Shown one piece after another: positions 34,248-40,336 of a DNA stretch of 40,336 bases. Numbering within the stretch: position 1 is the first letter of the stretch; each line of letters begins with the position of its first letter. The stretch covers positions 1-40,336 of the forward strand of contig JANYGT010000003.1 of NCBI GenBank assembly GCA_025362355.1. The letters are read 5' to 3'. The notes under the pieces were generated by a model. It ran no database searches. It was not told where the DNA came from and saw only the letters and a program-made list of their open reading frames with translations. Source of the DNA: Lacisediminihabitans sp. (lineage in GTDB: Bacteria; Actinomycetota; Actinomycetes; Actinomycetales; Microbacteriaceae). The translations under genes and the position numbers were made by a program.

Positions 34248-35167
34248 ACGACGACCGGCCCGAATATCCGCCGCTTCCGGTTCCGCTCACCGTGGGCATC
34301 TACGACAACCACACGCACCTCGATCACCTCGACGGGTTGGTCGGCTCGTGGACCGGACTCGAGCCCCTCGACTACCGCGAGCAGCTCGACCGGGCATCCA
34401 CCGTCGGCGTGCGCGGGGTGGTGCAGGTGGGTGTCGATGTCGAGACGTCGCGCTGGGCGGCGGAGGTCGCGGCGCGCGAGCCGCGCATCCTGGCGGCGGT
34501 CGCCATCCATCCCAATGAGGCGCCCCGACTCGAAGCGGCCGGGGAGCTGGATGCCGCCCTCGCCGAGATCGACGAGCTCGCCGGTCGGCCTCGGGTGCGG
34601 GCCGTCGGCGAGACCGGGCTCGACTTCTTCCGGACGGAGGAGGCTGGACGCGCGGCGCAGTTCCGCTCGTTCGAGGCGCACATCGCCATCGCGAAGAAGC
34701 ACGGTATCGCGATGCAGATCCACGATCGGGATGCTCACGCCGAGGTCATCTCGACGCTGCGCATCAACGGGGCTCCCGAGAACACGGTCTTCCACTGCTT
34801 CTCGGGCGACGCCGATCTCGCGAGACTCTGCGCCGACAACGGCTGGTACCTCTCCTTCGCCGGCACGGTCACGTTCAAGAACGCCGACAACCTGCGTGCT
34901 GCGCTGGCCGCGATCCCACGAGACCGCATCCTCATCGAGACGGATGCGCCATACCTCGCGCCGATGCCGGTGCGCGGGCGGCCGAACGCTCCGTACCTGA
35001 TCCCGCACACGCTGCGTTTCATGGCCGACTTCCTCGAGACCGACCTGTCGCTGCTGGCCGCGCAGATCACCTCGAACACCGAACTCGTCTACGGAAGCTG
35101 GAGCGCCGAGCCGGTGATCTCGGATGCGCTGAGCACCGACGAGGTCGACCCGTCGGACCTCGCGTGA
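34244..35167 (+). CDS. tatD: TatD-family metal-dependent DNase/hydrolase
   Basis: The 307-aa TIM-barrel amidohydrolase-superfamily protein has metal ligands in NHTHLDH (His23, His25), GETGLDFF (Glu), QIHDRDAH and TDAPYLAP (Asp). Family members act as 3'-5' exonucleases or deoxyribonucleases. It overlaps the metG stop by four bases and precedes ksgA by 16 bp, the common actinobacterial order. A resuscitation-promoting-factor gene often found between tatD and ksgA is absent here. Confidence 0.94.
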   Translation: MNDDRPEYPPLPVPLTVGIYDNHTHLDHLDGLVGSWTGLEPLDYREQLDRASTVGVRGVVQVGVDVETSRWAAEVAAREPRILAAVAIHPNEAPRLEAAGELDAALAEIDELAGRPRVRAVGETGLDFFRTEEAGRAAQFRSFEAHIAIAKKHGIAMQIHDRDAHAEVISTLRINGAPENTVFHCFSGDADLARLCADNGWYLSFAGTVTFKNADNLRAALAAIPRDRILIETDAPYLAPMPVRGRPNAPYLIPHTLRFMADFLETDLSLLAAQITSNTELVYGSWSAEPVISDALSTDEVDPSDLA

Positions 35168-35183
35168 GCTTCCGGGCATCCTT

Positions 35184-36014
35184 GTGAGCGCCCTCCTCGG
35201 CCCTGCGGAGATCCGCGATCTCGCCGCGCTGCTCGACCTGCAGCCGACCAAGAAGCTCGGCCAGAACTTCGTCATCGACGCGAACACGGTGAGGCGCATC
35301 GTCAAGGCGAGCGGGGTGACCGCGGGGGAGCGCGTGGTCGAGGTCGGGCCGGGGCTCGGGTCGTTGACCCTCGGGTTGCTCGCGGCGGGGGCATCCGTCG
35401 TCGCGGTCGAGGTCGACGACCGTCTCGCCGCGCAGCTTCCACTCACCGTCGACCTGCTGCAGCCGGCGGCCGACCTCACGGTGATCCTCGCCGACGCGAT
35501 GACCATCACCGAGCTGCCCGGCGACCCGACGACGCTCGTGGCGAATCTGCCGTACAACATCTCGGTGCCGGTGCTGCTGCATTTCCTGGAGCATTTTCCG
35601 ACACTGGATGCCGCGCTCGTGATGGTTCAGGCGGAGGTCGGCCAGCGCATCGCCGCCGAACCGGGCTCGAAGATCTACGGCAGTCCGAGCCTCAAGGCGG
35701 CCTGGTACGGAAAGTGGTCGACAGCCGGACAGGTGAGTCGCCAGGTGTTCTGGCCGGTGCCGAACGTCGACTCGATCCTCGTGCGGTTCGCGCGCGCGGA
35801 GCAGCCCGGAACGGAGGCCGAGCGGGTGGCGACGTTCGCACTCGTCGATGCGGCGTTCCAACAGCGGCGCAAGATGCTGAGGCAGTCGCTGTCGGTCGTC
35901 CTCGGGGACAGCGGAGCGGCATCCGATCGCCTGGAAGCCGCCGGAATCCCCCCGACCGCGCGGGGCGAAGAGCTCACCGTTCTCGACTTTCTGCGGGTCG
36001 TGCGGGGAGCATAG
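35184..36014 (+). CDS. rsmA: 16S rRNA dimethyladenosine transferase KsgA/RsmA
   Basis: The 276-aa SAM-dependent enzyme dimethylates two adjacent adenosines in helix 45 of 16S rRNA. Motifs: KKLGQNFVID (SAM site entry), VVEVGPGLGSLTLGLL (motif I) and the catalytic NLPYNIS (residues 121-127). It starts at GTG 35184, 16 bp after tatD, with a weak ribosome site, so translation may depend on reinitiation. Loss of this enzyme typically confers kasugamycin resistance. Confidence 0.96.
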   Translation: MSALLGPAEIRDLAALLDLQPTKKLGQNFVIDANTVRRIVKASGVTAGERVVEVGPGLGSLTLGLLAAGASVVAVEVDDRLAAQLPLTVDLLQPAADLTVILADAMTITELPGDPTTLVANLPYNISVPVLLHFLEHFPTLDAALVMVQAEVGQRIAAEPGSKIYGSPSLKAAWYGKWSTAGQVSRQVFWPVPNVDSILVRFARAEQPGTEAERVATFALVDAAFQQRRKMLRQSLSVVLGDSGAASDRLEAAGIPPTARGEELTVLDFLRVVRGA

Positions 36015-36041
36015 TCGTCCGGTGGAACGGGGGCGTTCGGC

Positions 36042-36047
36042 TAGGTT
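36042..36047 (+). promoter_or_regulatory. -10 element for a leaderless ispE gene
   Basis: TAGGTT, then GGACTC, then ATG 36054. No Shine-Dalgarno is present. Confidence 0.5.
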
Positions 36048-36053
36048 GGACTC

Positions 36054-36989
36054 ATGACCACGTCGGCCGCTTCGCGGGTGGTGCACGCGAGGGCACCGGG
36101 AAAGATCAACGTCTTCCTGAAGGTCGGCGCGCTCCTCGAAGACGGCTATCACGACGTCGCGACGGCGTTTCAGGCCGTCTCGCTCAGCGAGAATGTGCAC
36201 GCCTCGGCAGCGGATGACTTCTCCGTGCGATTCACCGGATCCATCGACACCTCGAGCCTCGCCACCGGCGGTTCGAACCTCGCGATCAAGGCCGCGACCC
36301 TGCTCGCCCACCGGGCCGGATTCCGCAAGGGCGTGCACCTCGAGATCGAGAAGAACGTGCCGATCGCCGGCGGGATGGGGGGCGGATCAGCGGATGCCGC
36401 AGCGACACTTCTCGCCTGCGACGCGCTGTGGGGCACCGACCTCACCCGCGAGGAGCTGCTCGAACTCGCGACGCAGCTCGGCTCCGACGTGCCGTTCGCG
36501 TTCACGGGCGGAACCGCGATCGGAACGGGCCGCGGCGACCAGCTGAGCCCGGCGCTCGCGAAGGGCCAGTTCCAGTGGGTGCTCGCCCTCGCCGACTTCG
36601 GCATGAGCACGCCCATCGTCTACAGCGAACTCGACCGGCATCGCGATCGTCACTCGCAAGACATCTTTCCGGCCTCTGCTCAGCCGCAGGTGGATGCCAG
36701 TGTGCTGCAGGCGCTTCGGGCCGGCGATCCGCACATGCTCGCCGAGGTGCTGCACAACGACCTGCAGGCGCCTGCGCTGCACCTCGAGCCGCAGCTCGGC
36801 GCGGTGATCGAACTCGGCGAGGAGAATGGGGCGCTCGCCGGGATGGTCTCGGGGTCGGGGCCGACGATCGCGTTCCTCGCGGCCGACCTGGATGGCGCGC
36901 TCGAGCTGCAAATCGCGCTGAGCGCCGCGCGGCTCACCGTGGTGCGGGCGACCGGCCCGGTGCACGGCGCGCGGATCATCGGCGACTGA
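36054..36989 (+). CDS. ispE: 4-diphosphocytidyl-2-C-methyl-D-erythritol kinase
   Basis: The 311-aa GHMP kinase of the MEP isoprenoid pathway phosphorylates CDP-ME at the 2-position. The substrate loop [13 protein letters not shown] and the ATP loop [18 protein letters not shown] are intact, and GLVSGSGPT-like [12 protein letters not shown] closes the fold. It is the last gene of the conserved metG-tatD-ksgA-ispE block but has its own -10-like element right at the ATG. The convergent neighbour ends 50 bp downstream. Confidence 0.96.
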   Translation: MTTSAASRVVHARAPGKINVFLKVGALLEDGYHDVATAFQAVSLSENVHASAADDFSVRFTGSIDTSSLATGGSNLAIKAATLLAHRAGFRKGVHLEIEKNVPIAGGMGGGSADAAATLLACDALWGTDLTREELLELATQLGSDVPFAFTGGTAIGTGRGDQLSPALAKGQFQWVLALADFGMSTPIVYSELDRHRDRHSQDIFPASAQPQVDASVLQALRAGDPHMLAEVLHNDLQAPALHLEPQLGAVIELGEENGALAGMVSGSGPTIAFLAADLDGALELQIALSAARLTVVRATGPVHGARIIGD

Positions 36990-37039
36990 GCCCGCGTATT
37001 CCGCTGCCTCCCGGCACCTCACGAGGCGAGGTAGGTAGC

Positions 37040-38629
37040 TCAGCGGGAGTAGCGCAGCACATTCGTGCCGCTGAAGAGCCACTCGGCGTCGAGGTGGTAG
37101 CCGAGCGCGGCGAGCGTCGCGGTGACACTCGGGCGCCAGTCGGGCGTGTCGCTCGTGATGAGCCACACCACCGCAGCATCGCCAAGTCGCGATGGGACGT
37201 CGGCACGGGGGTACCGGGTTTCCCAGAGCTGACCGGTCTCCGCGGCGGGCACCCTCAGGGTCAGGTCGATCGTGCCGGCGAAGGCATCCGGATAGGAGTA
37301 GCGGATGACCCGACTCGTCGCATCGCTGTGGTTGCGGAGCGGCCCCCAGACGATCGCTTCCCGACCACCGGGCGCGCGTTTCTCCGCGACGAGACTCGCG
37401 ACCTGGCTCCACGCCGTGTGCTGCTTCGCCTCGGATCCGCGCTGGCTGACCCAGGTCGGCGCGGTCATGACGACGCAGAGCGCGAGGGCGACGACGACGA
37501 GCCACCGACGGCCGAGAGCGTCGATCGCGACCGCCATCAGGATCGCCGCGGCCGGGGCGCCGAAGGTGAGGTATCGCGCCGAATACAACGGCGAGCCGAC
37601 GAGGGAGGCCGCGATCAGCAGCACCGTCGGCACGGCCAGCCACGGAAGCAGCAGCGAGAGTGAGCTGGATGCCGCATCCGCTCGTCCGCGCTTCGACGCT
37701 GCACCACGGCGTGCCAGCACGATCATCCCGGTGATGATCGCCCCCCATCCCACGACCGCGAAGGCGTCGTTTCCGTAGAACCACTGCGCGACGAACACAC
37801 CGTGGACGGTGTCGGCGTCGATGGCCCCGATCCACTTCACCTGGCCGGACTGGCCGGCAGCGAGCTGCGCGAAGGGAAGCACAACGAGACCGGAGGCCAG
37901 AGTGGCGCCGGCCCATCCGATGAGGGCTGCGCGGGGAAGGCGGGAGTGGGCGACCGCGACGACGACGGTGATCCCGTGGGCGACCACCAGCAGGGAGAGG
38001 TAAAGGAACGTCGTCGTCGAGATGGTGATGACGACGCCGTAGAGCGCCCACCAGCGCGCTGCCGCCGCTCGTCCGAGAGCAATCCGCCCGACCCCCGATC
38101 GGTGCATCGCCGCAAGAAGGACCAGCGTCATGGATGTCGCGAGCACCGTCGTCAGAGCGTACGAGCGTCCCTCGGTGCCGGCCCAGGTGATCCGCGGCAG
38201 CAGGCAGAACACGACGCCGGCGATCACCGCGAGCCGCGTCGAACCGGGGTCCGCCGAACCGAGCCGTGCCGAATCAAGCCTTCGGACGAGCACGACGATG
38301 AGCGCCGCGGCGACCCCGACGGCGATGGCGCTCGGGAGGCGGAGGGTGAACGGCGAGTAGCCGACGAGGTCGAACCAGAGGTGCATCGCAAGGTAGTAGG
38401 CGCCGTGCACCGCATCGACGCTGCCGAGCATGGCGAACAGCTGCGGGATGCTGCGGGTGGTCGCCGAGACCGTCGCCGCTTCGTCGAGCCAGAGCGACGG
38501 CATCCACGAGCCTGCGGCGGTGAGCAGCATCCCGAACAGGCCGACCAGTACGAGCGGCAGCAGGCGGCGCACGGACATACGCGTGCTCTCGTTGCCTGTC
38601 GACGGGCTGTGCTTCGCCAGAACCGTCAC
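37040..38629 (-). CDS. GT-C membrane glycosyltransferase (GT39/ArnT-like)
   Basis: The approximately 529-aa polytopic protein has a first span at about residues 22-42 followed by the acidic motif SLWLDEAAT, the hallmark of GT-C enzymes that use polyprenyl-phosphate sugars. Ten or more spans follow, and a soluble C-terminal domain (WGPLRNHSDATSRVIRYSYPDAF to the end). GTG 38629 is chosen because GGAGG lies 8 nt upstream; ATG 38578 is an alternative. A TAGGTT hexamer (minus, 38653-38648) could be its -10. It may glycosylate lipids, cell-wall polymers or proteins; the acceptor cannot be read. Confidence 0.85.
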   Translation of the reverse strand: MTVLAKHSPSTGNESTRMSVRRLLPLVLVGLFGMLLTAAGSWMPSLWLDEAATVSATTRSIPQLFAMLGSVDAVHGAYYLAMHLWFDLVGYSPFTLRLPSAIAVGVAAALIVVLVRRLDSARLGSADPGSTRLAVIAGVVFCLLPRITWAGTEGRSYALTTVLATSMTLVLLAAMHRSGVGRIALGRAAAARWWALYGVVITISTTTFLYLSLLVVAHGITVVVAVAHSRLPRAALIGWAGATLASGLVVLPFAQLAAGQSGQVKWIGAIDADTVHGVFVAQWFYGNDAFAVVGWGAIITGMIVLARRGAASKRGRADAASSSLSLLLPWLAVPTVLLIAASLVGSPLYSARYLTFGAPAAAILMAVAIDALGRRWLVVVALALCVVMTAPTWVSQRGSEAKQHTAWSQVASLVAEKRAPGGREAIVWGPLRNHSDATSRVIRYSYPDAFAGTIDLTLRVPAAETGQLWETRYPRADVPSRLGDAAVVWLITSDTPDWRPSVTATLAALGYHLDAEWLFSGTNVLRYSR

Positions 38630-38837
38630 GGCCACCCCCTCCGATCCAACCTAGGTGTGGCAACCGGCCCCCGGATGGCCGCGGGATGAACACTCACCGC
38701 GCCGACGAACCAGCGCAGAGCTGATCGCGGCTCTCACCGCGCCATCCTCTCGCCCCGCCGCAGGGCCCGGCGTCGCTTCCCCGAACCGTAAGATTTGGCA
38801 GCGCGCAAAACCGTCGTCGGGATGGTCGAATGGTGGC

Positions 38838-40127
38838 ATGAGACGACTCCTGTTAGACGCTCGGCGCGTCCTTCAGGCGCCGTCGAGAAATCCGCGGATG
38901 GCGGTCGCCGTCGGTCGTCTCCTCGGCAGCGCGTTCCTCATCTGCTTCCTCACCGGGCTCTACAGCCACTTCCTGCAGGATCCGCTCCCGTGGATGCATT
39001 TCCCGACCTCGCCGAGCAACCTTTACCAGCTGTCGCAGGGCATCCACATCACCGCCGGCATCGCCTGTTTCCCGTTGCTGCTGGGCAAGTTGTACGTGAT
39101 CTACCCCGAGCTGTTCAGTTACCCGCCGATCAAGAATTTCGCCGGATTCCTCGGGCGCGCATCCATCGCCCTCTTCGTCTCCTCCTCGATCGTGCAGATC
39201 GTCACCGGGCTCTTCGACACCTTCCAGTGGTACCCGTTCCCGTTCAACTTCCGACAGGTGCACTTCGCGCTGTCGTTCGTGATCATCGGATCGCTCGCCA
39301 TCCATATCGCGGTCAAACTGCCGCTGATCAGCCGTTACTGGACGCGCAAGAAGTCCTACGACGCCGCAGGGAACCTCGTTCTCGACGAGGAGGATCTCGC
39401 CCCGACGAAAGAGACCGTCGCGGCGAACCTCGCCACAGCGTCGCAGCCGACCGGCCCCCTCGCGAGACGTGCGGACGGGATCACCGGCCGCGTCATGGAC
39501 TGGATCGACACGGCACCCCCGCGCGGCGACCCGGCGGTGAGCCGCCGCGGATTCATCGCGACGCTGTCCGTCGCCACCGCCGCCGTCGTCGCCCTGACCG
39601 CAGGGCAGTCGTTCCGGTTCCTCGACGGACTCAACGTCTTCGGTCCGCGCAAGAACGGCACCGGCCCGAGTGGACTCCCGATCAACCGAACGGCGAAAGA
39701 CGCGAAGGTCACGGATGCCGACACCGGCTCCGACTGGCAGCTGACCGTCGCGCGCGGCTCGTCGGTCAAGACGTATTCCCGAGCCGACCTCCTCGCGATG
39801 AAGCAGTACGAGGTACAACTCCCGATCGCCTGCGTCGAGGGCTGGAGCCAGCTCGCCACCTGGAAGGGCGTGCGACTTCGCGACCTGATGGAATCGGTCG
39901 GCGCACATCCGGATGAGGATCTCCGGCTGACCAGCCTCGAGAAGTCGGGCGGCTACCGCGTCACCGAGATGGGCAACGAATTCGTGCAGAACGACCTCAC
40001 CCTCGTCGCGCTCGAGCTCAACGGCCAGAAGCTGGCGATGGACCACGGCTACCCCGCGCGCATGATCGCCCCCTCGCGGCCGGGCGTGCTGCAGACCAAG
40101 TGGCTCTCGAAGCTCGAGGTGATCTGA
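38838..40127 (+). CDS. Membrane-bound molybdopterin-dependent oxidoreductase (cytochrome b-like plus Moco domain)
   Basis: The 429-aa two-part protein has four N-terminal spans (about residues 21-45, 63-90, 107-126 and 141-163) with His70, His142 and His156 as possible haem ligands. A linker follows, then SRRGFIATLSVATAAVVALTA (twin Arg 236-237, a Tat-like fifth span), and a sulfite-oxidase-type Moco domain with presumed Mo ligand Cys332 (PIACVEGWS). Closing DHGYPARMIAPSRPG is typical. The Moco domain should face outside. ATG 38838 fits the topology. It overlaps the next membrane gene by one base (TGATG), suggesting a shared complex. Confidence 0.92.
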   Translation: MRRLLLDARRVLQAPSRNPRMAVAVGRLLGSAFLICFLTGLYSHFLQDPLPWMHFPTSPSNLYQLSQGIHITAGIACFPLLLGKLYVIYPELFSYPPIKNFAGFLGRASIALFVSSSIVQIVTGLFDTFQWYPFPFNFRQVHFALSFVIIGSLAIHIAVKLPLISRYWTRKKSYDAAGNLVLDEEDLAPTKETVAANLATASQPTGPLARRADGITGRVMDWIDTAPPRGDPAVSRRGFIATLSVATAAVVALTAGQSFRFLDGLNVFGPRKNGTGPSGLPINRTAKDAKVTDADTGSDWQLTVARGSSVKTYSRADLLAMKQYEVQLPIACVEGWSQLATWKGVRLRDLMESVGAHPDEDLRLTSLEKSGGYRVTEMGNEFVQNDLTLVALELNGQKLAMDHGYPARMIAPSRPGVLQTKWLSKLEVI

Positions 40128-40336
40128 TGCCCGGAACCGTCGCGACCGCGGCCGAGCGGGCACACGACCCGCGCATCCGTAACGCCCGGATCGTGCTCAT
40201 CGCGGTCGGTGTGCTGGTGCTGATCGTCGGTATCGTCGTGCTCTTCGCGACGAACAGGCCGAACAAGATCGTCGGACTCGGATCGTGGCTCATCCTGGCC
40301 CTCATCGTTCACGACGGCATCATCGCCGCCATCACC
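40127..40336 (+). CDS. Small membrane protein, 3' end cut by window edge
   Basis: Seventy codons are visible, starting MPGTVATAAERAHDPRIRNA, with a span (about residues 22-42, IVLIAVGVLVLIVGIVVLFAT) and the start of a second (GLGSWLILALIVHDGIIAAI). Its ATG overlaps the Moco-protein stop, so it probably works with that oxidoreductase. No family is recognised. Confidence 0.8.
   Translation, partial: MPGTVATAAERAHDPRIRNARIVLIAVGVLVLIVGIVVLFATNRPNKIVGLGSWLILALIVHDGIIAAIT

Noticed and set aside
37027-37060. tRNA-like stretch GGTAGCTCAGCGGGAGTAG
   Set aside because: It resembles the start of a tRNA D-arm, but no acceptor, anticodon or T-arm (GTTCRA) follows at the right distance. The bases from 37040 are the end of the membrane glycosyltransferase gene.

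Overview
The window is high-GC actinobacterial DNA and most resembles Microbacteriaceae. This rests on codon use, frequent GTG starts, the prp and metY gene types, a Pmt-type protein mannosyltransferase divergent from rsmI, and multi-copy-type DUF222/HNH and DUF559 nuclease genes. Genus assignment is inference. No rRNA, tRNA, integrase, transposase or CRISPR array was seen.

Layout. (1) 1-1150: the 5' part of a DUF222/HNH-type gene running off the left edge, then a spacer with a 100-bp palindromic element. (2) 1155-7267: a sugar locus with a divergent LacI regulator, paired LacI operators, two ABC permeases, a lipoprotein binding protein and a GH35 beta-galactosidase. No ATPase gene is present. 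(3) 7299-11555: a GNAT acetyltransferase with a short upstream ORF, an acyl-CoA-synthetase-like enzyme, a flavodoxin-like protein, and RtcB RNA ligase behind a structured leader with a 20-codon ORF. (4) 11656-16115: HrpA helicase, a hexanucleotide repeat, a perfect palindrome and an ArsR-like regulator. (5) 16165-20455: the methylcitrate (propionate) operon gntR-prpD-prpB-prpC behind a tandem operator. (6) 20463-25753: a second copy of the 100-bp palindrome, a UlaG-like hydrolase, a DUF255 thioredoxin-like protein, a small membrane protein, a CoA-binding protein and MetY. (7) 25818-36989: a housekeeping block, pmt<->rsmI ... metG-tatD-ksgA-ispE, split between rsmI and metG by about 4 kb holding an S53 peptidase, an aldo/keto reductase and a DUF559 nuclease gene bracketed by two near-identical long palindromes. 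(8) 37040-40336: a GT-C type membrane glycosyltransferase, a membrane-anchored molybdopterin oxidoreductase and the start of a small membrane protein.

The most unusual signal is a set of five long palindromes in at least three sequence families. One family sits at both ends of the DUF559 PD-(D/E)XK-type nuclease gene, an arrangement reminiscent of REP/RAYT elements but with a different protein. Other notable signals are many starts with a -10-like hexamer 6-7 nt upstream (candidate leaderless mRNAs), in-frame 15-bp repeats at the end of the GntR gene, and the rtcB leader. All functional claims come from reading motifs; no database search was run.
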